A stretch of 64,000 bases of DNA from Hyphodiscus hymeniophilus (lineage: Eukaryota > Ascomycota > Leotiomycetes > Helotiales > Hyphodiscaceae). Location: assembly GCA_016508695.1 (NCBI GenBank), contig VNKQ01000013.1, positions 620,001 through 684,000 of the forward strand, read 5' to 3'. The position numbers and the translations under genes were made by a program. The notes below the pieces were generated by a model. It was not told the DNA's origin. It ran no database searches and worked only from the letters and a program-made list of their open reading frames with translations. Shown piece after piece: positions 1 to 11,699 of this stretch. How positions within the stretch are numbered: position 1 is the first letter of the stretch; each line of letters starts with the position of its first letter.

Positions 1-1123
1 TGTTGCATCCAGACACCCACACCCACTTCCTTCCTGCACATTCGCTTGACGCCGCCCAATAGGAGAATTAAGTGTAGCCACCCTTGAGCGTGCTCCCATT
101 CTAGGCCCCCCCTCCACTCTTCGCACCACCTCCCTCACAGTCGCAGAACCCCATCGAGCGAGGCCCAGCGGATGCAGTCATCCTAGATCCCCACGTACCG
201 CAACCAATGGGCGACCCCCTCGATTAAACGACCAGACGCCGCCCGAGGGGGGCCCAACATGCGAGAAAGCCATTGAAGCGCCCAGACGCGGCAACTTGCC
301 GATTGTTCTCCCAGTCAACATGACAACAAGTAAGATGAGATGAGACGGAGATGCAGATGGGAAACGCCCATTATTTGCCCATTTGCGAAGCGGTCGCTCG
401 CCCTCTCGTCTATGCCAGCCAATCGGCCCTACTGCTGCGAAACGAAGAATGAGGCCGAGCCTTGCTGGAGCATCTCGCCTCGCCCATTCATTCATTCATT
501 CATTCATTCATTCGTGCCTCCCAGTCTGAGCAGCATATTCGGGTATGGCTAGCCTTGCCAGGTGAGGCACTCAGGCAGCACAGCGTCCGGTCCTTATTCA
601 CACGACGCGTCTCATCTCTCCTGTCCGGCCTATCGAACATGTCATATTGCATCTGAAAACTGCAACTGCAACAACTGCTGTTTGTTCCCTCTCAATTAAT
701 TAATCAATCCTTACTGCACACTTTACCTCTCCTGCTTCGGGAAGGAGAGCCAAATGCGCACGCATTGAGTGAAGGGGAGAGAGAGGGTCGGTCTTTTCCT
801 CTCAGACGAAGTAGCTCTCCCAATCGCTCGCTTCAAAGTCACTCACTCGCTCCATCAAACGCCCACCCGCCCTTCGCAGCATCATCGACACGGGATCTTT
901 AAGTCCAAGCATTCTTAATCGAACGGCGAGCATATATTACGTTGAAAAAATACGTAGGTGGATGGCTTCTCCGCCACGTAAGCCACTGTCTAGTTCAGCT
1001 ACTCCCTATCCACATCCGCATCCCCTTTCTCGTCCTCGCCTACGATATCTACATAAGGGACTAGGCCTTTCGCCTGGCTCTGACCCACAACAAGAAATCG
1101 CTCTATATCCTCCTTGAACAAGA
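1..1123. other. Intergenic / 5' flank of the APH-like gene
   Basis: No gene can be supported here; the short open frames lack family resemblance and are interrupted. It holds a (CATT)7 microsatellite and pyrimidine-rich stretches with an AATTAATTAATC run near 695-710, as expected of a fungal promoter and 5' UTR for the plus-strand gene starting at 1124. Confidence 0.5.
485..512. repeat. (CATT)7 microsatellite
   Basis: Seven perfect tandem copies of CATT, about 0.6 kb upstream of the APH-like coding region. Simple sequence repeat with no coding role. Confidence 0.95.
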
Positions 1124-2386
1124 ATGTCCTGCTCTCCCAGGGCAGCTGTGTCTTCCCGTCCTCACTTAACCTCGCTCATGTATTCCCTCCCCGTCCGCCG
1201 CCTCAAGGAGATCCTCAGCCATGTCGTCCCCGACGTAACACTCGGCCCCGTCGAACAATTACCCTCAACACAGCTCCCAAGACTCTACGCCCTCAGCATG
1301 TCAGATGACCGCAAACTTCTCCTGTCCTTTGCCCCAAGCCTGGCCGTCCGTTTGCTCAGACAAGAATCGACCATCCTCTCGTCTGAAGCAACCTTGGTCT
1401 ACTTCATCGCGGGCTCAGGACGGCGATCCGAGATGGAAGGCTCTCCAGGGAGCGAGATCGAAGGTCCTTCGACCCCAGTGGTTGCGAATTTGCAACGCCT
1501 GATCCCGAAACTGCTCAAACATTCCTCTAACAATAGGGAGATGGCGTATCCGTACAGTATCTTCCAGAACACAAAGGGAGCCCCGCTTTCCACGCTTTCC
1601 ATCTATCTGAGCCTCTCGGAACGGCGGACTGTGGATAAGCAGCTCGGTACCATGGCAAGGGGATTGGCATCTTTGACTTCTCCGTCGGGAGCTTTTGGGA
1701 CCGTGAGCCGTGTCCTACCTGACCCCTTTACTCCGGTGTCCCCCACTGCACCGCCCATGACGGGCTCCAAGAGCTGGGCGGAGGCATTCAACGTACTTCT
1801 TGAAGGTATTCTGAGGGATGGGGAGGATATGGCTGTACTTCTACCCTATGACGTTGTTCGCTCGCACTACCAACGCCTGTCATGGCGGCTGGAAGCCGTG
1901 ACCTTGCCTCGGCTAGTTGTCTTGGATGCAGGCAGTGCAACAAATGTGATGGTTGAGAGGAGATCAGAGGACGGCGAATCAGTAGCCACGGGCGAAGGTG
2001 TGAAGGTGACTGGACTGCGGAGTTGGAGTCAAGGCGTCTTTGGAGATCCTTTGCTCTGCAACCTGTTCGATGATCCAAGCGAAGGATTTCTGGAGGGGTG
2101 GCGAAAGAGTGGAGAAGATATTATCGAAGATGCAGAGAGCATCGAGGTCAGATCGCTATTGTACAGATGTTACAGAGCAGTCGTGACCATTGTGACGGAG
2201 TACTATCGACCACAAGGTGACAGTAGCAGGAGAGAGTTAGAAGGGAGGAGGAGATTGACTAGCGCGCTAGCGGAGCTGGAAAAGATTGATGTGGTCGTCG
2301 ACGACGCGCTGAAAAGATCGAGGAGTTTATCAAGCGGGGCTGAGAGCTCGAAAAGAGTGAAAGTAGAAGCAAAGGATCTATTATGA
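1124..2386 (+). CDS. Aminoglycoside-phosphotransferase-fold (APH-like) protein, probably catalytically degenerate
   Basis: Single-exon gene, 420 aa from the ATG at 1124; Met19 is an alternative start. The N-lobe follows the pattern of fungal APH-domain proteins: a PVEQLPS segment, then KLLLSFAPS, then an E in the ILSSEA helix. In the C-lobe the catalytic loop normally reads H-x-D-x-x-x-x-N. Here it is LDAGSATNVMV (residues 267-277): the Asp/Asn spacing is altered and the His is absent. The metal-binding Asp of the usual IIDWE motif is replaced in GLRSWSQGVFGDPLL (297-311), although the downstream FGDPLL is kept. I infer a pseudokinase or a protein with changed activity; the substrate is unknown. 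The C-terminus is Lys/Ser-rich. It is convergent with the ECD/SGT1 gene, 110 bp between stops. An AATAATAAA-type poly(A) signal lies at about 2470. Confidence 0.7.
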   Translation: MSCSPRAAVSSRPHLTSLMYSLPVRRLKEILSHVVPDVTLGPVEQLPSTQLPRLYALSMSDDRKLLLSFAPSLAVRLLRQESTILSSEATLVYFIAGSGRRSEMEGSPGSEIEGPSTPVVANLQRLIPKLLKHSSNNREMAYPYSIFQNTKGAPLSTLSIYLSLSERRTVDKQLGTMARGLASLTSPSGAFGTVSRVLPDPFTPVSPTAPPMTGSKSWAEAFNVLLEGILRDGEDMAVLLPYDVVRSHYQRLSWRLEAVTLPRLVVLDAGSATNVMVERRSEDGESVATGEGVKVTGLRSWSQGVFGDPLLCNLFDDPSEGFLEGWRKSGEDIIEDAESIEVRSLLYRCYRAVVTIVTEYYRPQGDSSRRELEGRRRLTSALAELEKIDVVVDDALKRSRSLSSGAESSKRVKVEAKDLL

Positions 2387-2496
2387 AAATGTATGGGAGC
2401 GACGGCGTTTGGGAATCGGCATGCAGATCGGGTGCATACACTTATTGATACCCACACTTACAAGAATTTTAATAATAAAGGCAAAATCTCTCGACT

Positions 2497-4519
2497 TCAG
2501 CTCATCTTGTCTGCCGGCGCCTCGCCTTCGTCCCGAGGGAGTTGCATGCCCATCATACCGAGCAGATTCCCTCCCGGGCCTGCCATACCCGCCTGACTTT
2601 TGAAGCTCTCGAGCAGGTTTTTTGCCAGGTTGAAATCAACGTTGACCTCTTCGTCGCTCTCTTCCTCTGAATCATCCTTCACTGACGAGGACTTCCCCTT
2701 TCCTGAATGGTCCTTTTCCGCAACCGCCGCTAGCTTTCTGGGGGTTGGATCCAGATTCAATGCACCCCCTTCGTTCAACTCTGCCTCGATTCTTTGCATG
2801 ACCTTGCGTATCTCCTCAGCCTCATCTTCTCCCTCCTCCTCATCAGACTCCAGCTCTTCGATCCGGTTCTTGCCGAGCTGCTTTTTCGACGTGCCTGGCG
2901 CCTCCTTCGTAGGCAGGTCTGATTCCCCAGACGGCATTCCCATCATTTCTCTCATCATTCTGGCAAACTCGTTTTCGTCGAAGCTCACGTCCTTATCTTC
3001 ATCCTCGCTATCATCCTCGAGGTCATCATCATTGTCATCGTCCTCGTCCATCTCATCCATCTCAGCACCGTCCATTCCAGCATCTTCATCGTTCAGGAAC
3101 GCCTCGAATCTCTCCACCATCTTCTTGAGATCGGCCTGAGTCTTAGCATCACCGAGCCCAGAAGGTGGTTCGGGACCAAATGCTCCCGGAATGCCAGGCG
3201 CCTTCTTTTCTCCCCCCTTGCCAGAGAGTTCTTTCTCGAAGTCCTCGAAGTTTATGTCGAGCCATTTCTCATCATCTTCTCGGGTAACGTCCTTCCACTG
3301 TGATATCTCTTGGTTTGTTGGAAGAGTATCCTCACCATCCGCAGTCAGATCTTCAAGCAATATCTTCAACTCCCGCACGACTCGATTGGCCTCATTTTTC
3401 GGATCCGTTATCATCATTTCGAAGCCAGAGGTTACCTTGATTCCCATCTCGAGCTGATCGTACTTTTTTTGTGCCAGCTCATTCGACCCCGCTTCCTTCG
3501 CCGCTTCTGCTAGAACCTCCTTCCAAATCTCTGGTGATCGAAATTGTTGCTGAGACTTGAGCTGGGCATATAACACCTTTGTGAATCGTATTGAGACTGT
3601 GACGAGGTCCTTCGGCGCAAATACTAGATCGGACGAAGGGCTTTGAAGTGGTCTGAGGGCGATTGGATCTCGAAGATAGAAGGCTTCCGCGGCGGGTGCA
3701 ATGGAAGCTGGTCGTTCGTGTAGTATGTAAGCAAGCTTTCTAGGTATGATAATAGGAGCATGATGCATCGAAGCTGCAATCTGAGCGGGGTAGTTTCGCA
3801 GTCTATAGAAGGCTTCTGCCTCGATGAGTGGAGAGTTTATGAGGACCTCAGGAGTTCTAGTTATGATTTGGAGAGCTCTGTCGAGGGCGAGGGATCGAGA
3901 GACTGGTTCGGTCGTTGTTGAGGGTGTTGGAGCTAGGAGTGGGACTATGCGGAGTTTATTCTGATGGATCCAAACCTGTGGCTCTCGTCAGTACACCCAC
4001 ACATAGTCCAATTTGTGAGGCCTTACACGATTGTCGGCGATTTCAGGATTCAGCCATCGAGGCAAGGCATTCGCAGCTTCGATCAGTAAGAATTCTCCAT
4101 CTGAATCCACGACTTTGATCCATGCTTCGGGGAAAATGTTGCTTAATTCTTTGAGCATATATACAATGAGCCACTCGTCTTCTACAGAGTCGCCGTAATT
4201 CGTGAGACCGTGAAGATACATTAATCCTTCTTAGTGTCAGGTTGTGGTCTCCGCACTGTAGGAGGGGCGTACCCGTTTCATTCTTCACCTCCATGCTGAA
4301 TCCATCTCGCTGCCATATGTAATCCTTGAGCAGACTACCATTAAGCCTTAGGGACTCTTTGCGTACACCTTCAAGGCGTGAGAGCATTTCCTTCTGTGAT
4401 TTTAGTCTGGCATCGATGATGAAGAGAGAATATTCCACACAGTCGTCCGGGAGGTGCTTAGGAAACCCTTCGAAGGGTTCATCTCCGAACCCTTTGAATT
4501 CGTCTTTAATGCCATCCAT
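2497..4519 (-). CDS. Ecdysoneless / SGT1-family regulatory protein (ECD)
   Basis: Three exons on the minus strand: 4273-4519, 4027-4226 and 2497-3975, with 46-nt (4227-4272) and 51-nt (3976-4026) introns. Phases join without a break to 641 aa. The family hallmarks follow in order: DDCVEYSLF near the N-terminus, the GDSVEDEWLIVYML block, an EAANALPRWLNPE segment and NRVWIHQNKLRIVPLL across the second junction. The second half is helical and then strongly acidic (runs of D/E around the middle of exon 3), ending in a conserved DVNFNLAKNLLESF-like segment. The family is implicated in transcription (suppressor of gcr2 in yeast, human ECD) and in splicing/cell-cycle control; the molecular activity is not settled. 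The start at 4519 is the first ATG giving the conserved N-terminus. It is divergent from apsB, about 312 bp apart. Confidence 0.9.
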
Positions 4520-4831
4520 ATCTGTAAGTGTTCAATAAAACTTCGGGATCATGCATGCGATATCTCATGAGGCTGATGATTTTCGTTCTAAGTCGGGTTT
4601 GCAGGGGTGTTGAAGCTTCGTTCAACCCTAAGCCCATTGCGGCCCTGAGTAAACAACGACCCACCTAAAGAAAGTCGCGTCGAATGCCAAAGTCACGACT
4701 CCACATCACGATCAGTTCTGCATTTGCTTTTGGAGTTCATGGCTACGATTGGGTATTTTGCATATTACTTCTTTGAATTCACTAGTATTTCCCAATCTTC
4801 TTGAGCTGTAAGAGCTCGACCGTTGGTGAAG
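4520..4831. promoter_or_regulatory. Bidirectional promoter region between ECD and apsB
   Basis: 312 bp separate the two divergent start codons (4519 minus, 4832 plus), so both core promoters and 5' leaders must lie here. I see no unambiguous TATA box or named operator. Confidence 0.5.
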
Positions 4832-7800
4832 ATGGTGCAGGCGGGAATTGGAGGACTCGATACTCCACGAACAAATCTTGGAGATGCAACCTATCTCTCG
4901 ACTCAGCAGCTCGATTTTGATATCTCACAGGAGCAATCGTTCCAATCGCCTTCGAAAGACAACAATAACCTCCTACAACAGTTACAAAATGGCAGACGCG
5001 GTGCGATTAACCTCAAGACCCCACGAAGTCGCGTTGCGCTTGGTGACAGACGAAATGTGCCGGCTGGGGAGTTTACACCTCTGTTGAAGAGTGCTACGCG
5101 CAATAGTGCTTTAAGAAATGGGAAAGAGAATGTTCTGGCAACACCAGGGTTCCTCAGAGCCGGCGGGCTACAAAACATTCCGGAAGACCTCAGCCCATTG
5201 CCTGTCATGGGAAGCTCGATATACGGTGGCTCACAGAATGGATCATACATGGCAGGAACTCCACTACCTCATATTGATAGTAGCAGTACCGCGTCAACGC
5301 CTATGGCTCTATTACCTCGAAGAAATGAAGGCCCTGGAGTTTTACAAGATGGGAACCAGTTATCCTTACGGGAGCAAGAGAATGTCATCGACAAGATCGA
5401 GAAGGAGAACTTTGGCTTGAAGCTAAAGATACATTTCTTGGAAGAGGCGTTACGGAAGGCGGGGCCCGGATTCAGCGAAGCAGCGTTGAAGGAGAACACT
5501 GAGCTCAAGGTCGACAAAGTCACTATGCAACAAGAACTGCACCGTTATCGGAAGACTCTAGGCTCAGCAGAACGCGATGTAGAGCTCTACCGACAACAGG
5601 TCTTGGAAATGCAAGAGAAGGTCAAGCGTAAGAATGGCGACGAGAGTCAGAGAGAAGAGTTGAATCGTCTGCGACAAGCGCTCGAGGAAAAAGAAGTAGA
5701 ATTGGATCAACTACATAGGCAAGAAGATCATTTCGACGATTTACAAGACAAGCTTCAGGACCTCGAAGCAGACCTACGCGAGAAAGATCGCCTCATAAAC
5801 GATCGTGAGGATGAGGTTGACAACCTCAAGGAAGAAGTCGAAAAGTACGCCAGCACAGTTTCAGACCTCAAAGAGTCCATGAAAGACGCTCAACGCCGAG
5901 CGCTGGAATTGGAAGAGAAAGCTCAAGCAAGCGAGGACCTTGCAGAAGCAAAGGAGACAATCGACGAAATGGAAAGGGACTTGGAGCGTCTTAGAAACGA
6001 AGCCGAAGACGCAAAAGAAAACCAACAAGAAGCCTTCCGCGAAAGAGATCGTGCCCAGGCTGATCTGGAGGAGCTTCAGGATGAAATGGCAAACAAGTCC
6101 ATCACGACGAAGGGTTTGAACAGGCAGATCGAAGAAAAGGCCAACCGGTTGCAAGACGAGCTTGAGGATCTTCGCGAGAAACATTCAGAGCTCGGGAACA
6201 CGTACGACGAAAAGGTTCGAGACGTCAAGCAATTGCAAGATAAGATTGAGGATCTCAAACGCGATAGTGAGGTTCGGGAGCAGAAGTTGAAGGACAACCT
6301 CGAACATGTGCAGAGCGAGAAGGAAGGCAGTGTTCGTGAGCGTGATACTTTGAGCACTAAGTTGGAGACCTTGAAGTCAGACCTCCAACAGAAAGGTGAC
6401 GAAAAGGACCTCCTCCAAGTCCGCCATGATGCTCTGACCTCTGAATCTTCGAGTCTCCAGAAAGATCTTGCGAAATCCCGCAGGACCATTGAGGATCTCG
6501 AGGACAAATTGAGGCACGAACAAACTCTGGCGCTGGCAAGTGAACGAGATGTTCGAGACGAATACAAAGGAGAGTTTGACCGTCTACAAGCCACCAATGA
6601 TGCTCTTAAGGACAAGATCGATCAGTTGAACGACAAGATCCAAGACCTTGAAGCCGAGATCCGCCAGAAGGAACGCCTTTACGACGATGAAAACGACAAG
6701 TGGGACAGTGAAAAACGGATTCTTGAGTCAGAGCGAGATCGAGCGGAGGAAAAAGCAGCCGGTTTACAGCGAACTATTGATCGCTTGCAAGAAGCTGAAG
6801 GAACTTTGTCCGGGAAAGAGATGAAGCTTCAACAAGCCCTTCAAAGCGAAAAAGACCGCCACATCAGCGAAGAAGCTGTCTTGACTCGTCAGATAAACGA
6901 ACTTAACGAAGACGTAGATGCCCGAAGGAATGCCGTGGAGGTGGTACGCTCAGAGTTGGTCAGTGTTCAAGAAGAGCTTCGAACTAGTCAACGTGAACAA
7001 AGGTTCTTGGCAGAAAAGGCTGAAGGGCTAGAGGATGAGGTCGAGATTCTTCAAACAAATCTTGACGAAGAAACCGACCAAGCCAACCAGTTGATCTCGG
7101 CAGCTAAACAAGAGTCTGAAAGCTTACGACGACAATTGCGAACCCTGGAGCAAGATCTTTCAAAAGCGGAAGCCGCGGCTGCGGCTGCACAGGCTGAAAT
7201 TGAAGCATTCCGAGGTGATTTGCAGGCGGGTGAGGGTAGCAAAGAGCAATTAAGCTCGAGGTTGAGAGATTCCGAGGCGCAACTTGCGCGTATCAGGCAA
7301 GAAAAGCAGAGTTTGCAAGATCAATTGGGAGGTCTTAACGTCGAAGTCCATTCTCTACGTATCTCCAAGGCCGACCTCACAGCTGAACGAGATGAACTCC
7401 AAAGCCAATTGCGAGCTACGAAGCAGCAGGAAGAGGAGACTTTCCGCCTTGACCAAGAGCGAGTGGACCTTCGCACCGCAAAGATGAAGCTCGACGGCGA
7501 AGTACGCCGCCTACGAGAAGAGAATAGCCTCTCGGTTGCTCAGCGGAAGACCCTGGAGCTTGAGCTGCAAAAGGAGATTGACAGAGCAAGCGCTGAGGAA
7601 GCCCGTCTAAACTCCGAGATCCATGATTTGCAGAAGATTCTTCGAGGCTCATCCGAGAAGCGGGAATTGTCTGTGGCCAAGAAGACTATTCAGCGTCTTG
7701 AAGAACGTATCCGAGAGCTAGAGAATCAGGTTGGCTCTGCTGAAGTTCAGACCGACCACACTGATGCAATCAATGAGCTCTTCATGGTTCGTCAAGACCT

Positions 7801-9532
7801 CGATGCTGCACGCCAAAGGGAGACCGATTATCTCCAACGAGAGACTTCTCAGCGAGACGTTCTCAAAACCCTAAAACGCCAAATCGCAGAACTCGAGCGT
7901 AAAGCCCATGATGCTGAGATATCACGCCTCGCATTTTCCTCGCCTCATTCCTCGGCGAATGGATCAGCCCGCAAATCTGAGATCATTGAGGTCCGCCACC
8001 AGCTTGCAACAGCCCACCAGACTTTGAAAGAGCTACGAGCCCAGTTGAAGGACGTCGAGAAAGAATCCGCACGGAAAATCAAAGCCGTCCATATTGAGCT
8101 TCAATCGCAGAACGAAGCATGGGAGACCGAAAAGGATAAACTTGAACGCTCACTCGATGAAGCGCTTCTCAAAAGAGATGAGCTTACCGCCAAGAACAAC
8201 ACTTCCGAAGCAACGGTCTCTAGGCTCCGCAACAAGATCGAGCGTCTTGAAGCTGCCCTCCAAGCCGAGCGCCTAAATAGCGGCGAAGATCGCACCATGG
8301 CTCTCGAACGCCATGATCTCCATGAAATGCTACGAGAGACCCAACTTCAAGCCGAATCGCTCGAGCTCGTCGTCAAAGACCGCGAGTCCACAATCGCAGC
8401 TATCACGGCAGCTGAATCCAAACTCCGTAGCAAAATCGAACGTCTTGAGACTGCTCTCCAAGCCGAACGCCAAAAGCAGGGCGAGGATCCGACAATGGCA
8501 CTGGAACGCCGCGATCTTCACGAGATGCTGCGTCAAGCCAAACTCCAAGCTGAGTCCCTAGAGGTCCTCGTCAAGGACCGCGAGGCCACAATCGCAGCCA
8601 TCAAAGCCGCTGAAACCAAACTCTGCAATAGAATTGACCGGCTTGAAAATGCTCTTAAAACCCAACGCCAAAATAACGGCGATGATCGCACAAGTGATCT
8701 TCAAGAAAAGCTTCGGCAAACCCAACGCCACGCCAAGTCTCTCGAGCTCGCCATTAAAGAGCGTGAATCAACCATCACTGCCATCACCAATGCAGAATCC
8801 AAGCTCCGCGCTCAGCTCACGCGTGTTCGTGATGAGCGTGCTCTCTCCCGTTCAAAAGCCCAATCCACAACTGAACAGCTTGAAAATATCGAAGCCAGAT
8901 TCCGAAAAGCTATGGAGAGTTGGGAATCTGAAAAGAAGACATTGACCAAGGGTGTTCGCTTCCCGAATACGTCCATCAGTTATAACGAGGATGAAATCAT
9001 CGCACTGAGGGCGGAATTCGAGGAGAAGGAGAAGATCCATGTCAAGGAAATGCGAGGCATGAATATGCAGATGGATTACTTGCGCGCGAAGTGCAGACGC
9101 GAGGAGACGTTCCGTGCCATGGCTGGGTTCGCGAAGCGGTACATGGGAATGCAGATTGAGCTCTTTGAGGCTTGGTAAGTCCTTTTCCCTCTTCCCTGTT
9201 CTTAGTCGAGGGATATGACGTCCGAGTACTAGCTAACGTTGCGTAGTAACAAAGCAGATCTCGCCCTTCTGCGCAGCACACCCTACGCCCTGCCCGAGCG
9301 TCCGAAGGAAGTCAAGAAAACCACGTTACGCCAGGTAGCCATCATGGTCCGGGCCACAGTCCGCATGAAGATGGGCGCACAGGAATGGGCGAAAAGTCGA
9401 GCCATTAAAGAGGCGCTTGAGGCCAAGAGAGAAGTCCAGAGGCAGCAGGCTTTGGTGGCTTCTATAAAAAGCACAGCTCAGAAGAGCGTTACTCCCGGCC
9501 GTTCTCACCGTTCAATACCATTTTATGGATAG
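4832..9532 (+). CDS. apsB: ApsB/Mto1/PcpA-type microtubule-organising protein (centrosomin-like)
   Basis: Two exons, 4832-9174 and 9247-9532, with a GTAAGT...TAG intron of 72 nt; 1,542 aa. A start three codons upstream would need TTG, so ATG 4832 is preferred. The N-terminal about 170 residues are low-complexity with TP/SP sites. Then comes the centrosomin motif 1 (CM1), starting SLREQENVIDKIEKEN (about residues 178-210), which in this family binds the gamma-tubulin complex. About 1,100 residues of nearly continuous coiled coil follow, including imperfect internal repeats at about 8240-8800 (units beginning SKLRSKIERLE and MALERHDLHEML). The C-terminus, across the intron, reads FEACNKADLALLRSTPYALP, like the Mto1/ApsB C-terminal region that binds Mto2 and localises to spindle pole bodies and septa. 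Known family role: nucleating cytoplasmic microtubules at SPB outer plaques and septal MTOCs. Confidence 0.92.
8240..8800 (+). repeat. Internal coding repeat in ApsB coiled coil
   Basis: Three diverged copies of about 180 nt (60 aa) lie in tandem. Each contains a KIERLE/RIDRLE-type segment, a glutamine/arginine linker, a DLHEML-like helix and a KDRESTIAAI-type segment. They read as duplicated coiled-coil blocks within exon 1, in frame. Confidence 0.75.
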
Positions 9533-9831
9533 GTTTAGCTTGCATGTTGTAAGAGAGCTGTGTTTGAGGTTGGAGTTGGATCACTTGGTGTTTGGGATGG
9601 TGCATTGATGAGCGTTGTTTGATTCATTAGTTTTTGGGCTATCTTTTAGTGATGGGGGACCATTGTGCAGTCAGGATCATAAATGAGTAAACACATCGAT
9701 TCGTAACTTTCCAATCAATTCCGAGTGAAATTACATGACAGACCGTTTGGTTTCATTACCCAGAATGCCTATAGATCAACCCAGCGTCCTTTTCCCATAT
9801 GCACAATTGATTACGCCGCTGATCCCATAAT

Positions 9832-11699
9832 TTACATGACAAAGAGGAGGTTGGTGTCTGTGCGAGGTGGTCAGTTTTTGCAAGTAATGGGGATAGTTAG
9901 GATAAGGGAGACGCACTCAAAGGATGGCTGCAGGAGAGCTGAGGCTTCTGCGTGTACTTGCTGGCGAGCTCGTCTCTGATGCTATTGAGTAGCTGGACGT
10001 AGCTCTGCTGAGGATTCTTCTTCATCGCATTGATGAAAGCCCATGACATGGCTCCTGTGGCTTGAGCTGCGATTGTGGCATCAGCCCTGTGTTAAATGTT
10101 AGCAGATGTGTGGCAGACCTAGCAGCTGAGAACAGGCCGAACGATGACAGAGGAAGCCAGTCACCTGACTGAGGTGACCGAACGTGACTCGCAGCCCTAA
10201 GCCTATGCCCCAGCCGTACTTCGGCAGTGGCTTAGACTTAGAGCTCAGTCATGTATTGAAACAATAGTATAGCGGTACAAAAGAAGCTAGGGGCTTGCCC
10301 GGTAGCCAAAACCCCCAGAGGTATCCATACGCCGACGCTAAATCAAAGAAACACCTCCGAGTCACTTTCGTTGCCGAATGCCCTCGAATTTACCAGCGCC
10401 CTTATGCAGTACAATTGATGAAAGAATGTACTAACGATGTTTGGTCGTCTTTGCTTCCGGACCACATTATCACGTCCGCAGGCGACGTCTTCGTCGCCAC
10501 AGTCTTGTTGTATGCGTCATCTCCAGTGGTTGCTTTTTTGAAGAAACCCATAAGATTGCTGGCGACACCACCCATGTCGCCATGGCTGTATGATGAGATA
10601 ACACTAAGAAGACCTGCTCCCGCTTCCTTAGCAAGATTTGGCTCCTTGAGGATACCTTGTGTCGAGTAAATGTATGGTAGATCCAGAGCCGTTCCAGAAT
10701 GACATGAATCGAAGATTGCGGTCAACCGTACGCCAGGTTGCAATGGCGTTACCATGATTCTGTGCATTTCATCGTCGACAATATGTCCGACTTGGCGAAA
10801 ATCAACTGGGTAAATGACCTCATCGTATCCGTCCTCCTCGTCTCCATCGAGATCTTTTGTTTGACCACCGTGACCTGCAAAGAGTCAGCCGGTACAGACG
10901 TTGAGATGCATAAGAACAATTTACCAGAGTAATGGAAGAAGAGCGAATCATTAGGTCTAGCATCTTTTACTAGCCAATGCATCGCCCGCAGGATATTTTG
11001 TTTTGTCGGCTGGCTCATTGGGTTCTGCTGATCGTCTGTGAGGATAACCATATCATCCCGTTGATATCCGAAATTTTCGTGCAAAAATGATGACATATTC
11101 TTGACATCATTAATGCATCCTCTCAACTGCCCTCTTTGTCCAAAGTAGTTTATCCCAATCAAGAGTGCCTTTCTTCGTCCTGTGCAATTCGAGTATTGGA
11201 ATGCGTAGCCTTGAGGAGCGCCATTGCCAAAGTGTTGCATGGATTGGGGAGGAGGTGGAGGGGCGTTGGGGTTGCCATTCACGTATCCGTTCGAACTGAC
11301 AGAGGGCATACCTGGGAGGAAATTAGCTTTTGCGCGAACCCGTCATCATAACATGTCTATACCAGGTCTGCCATATTGTGGTGCATTTTGGGGCACACCG
11401 TTGTAGCCGCCGAATTGTTGTGGGGGAGGCTGCGAGACAATTAGCGGATGAGTCGCGGAGCAGCAGCATCAATGCTCACTTGTGAGTACCCGTATGGACC
11501 TTGAGGAGGGGGCGGCTGTTGATAGCCATAGCCCCCTTGTGGAGGGGGGGTCCGTAGTTATGTTGGGGTCTGCAAGAGAGTAAGCAATGGTATCAAATAG
11601 GAGGAGCCTTGATTCCTACGGGTAGTAGTTTGGCTGGGGCGGGTACTGCTGTGGTGGACCGTATCCTCCTTGATATCCGGAACCTGGGTAGCCTGACAT
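9832..11699 (-). CDS. Metacaspase (type I), prodomain frameshifted in this sequence
   Basis: Seven exons on the minus strand: 11620-11699, 11480-11569, 11363-11429, 10925-11311, 10436-10874, 9917-10086, 9832-9857. All junctions are GT-AG. The p20 domain has the catalytic His in HYSGHGGQ and the catalytic Cys in FDSCHSG (H210 and C266 if the prodomain frame were intact). The C-terminus ends QLSCSHPL...NLLFVM, typical of fungal CasA/Mca1, a Ca2+-dependent Arg/Lys-specific peptidase linked to proteostasis and cell death. The prodomain is Pro/Gln/Tyr/Gly-rich. Total exon length is 1,259 nt, one base short of a codon multiple. The break is in exon 2 at a C7 run (+ strand G7, 11544-11550): upstream reads QHNYGP, and the PQGGYGYQQ continuation needs one more C. 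As written, translation from 11699 stops early in exon 4. The ATG at 11309 would give a prodomain-less but complete peptidase. The intron at 10087-10435 (349 nt) is long for this locus. Confidence 0.88.
10160..10178. repeat. Inverted repeat inside metacaspase intron
   Basis: Perfect 7-bp arms GTCACCT / AGGTGAC separated by 5 nt, within the 349-nt intron. Could form a small hairpin; no known function. Confidence 0.6.

Noticed and set aside
9175..9246. Possible stop of ApsB at TAA 9176-9178
   Set aside because: GTAAGT is a canonical donor, and the downstream exon restores the conserved C-terminal region, so it is an intron boundary.
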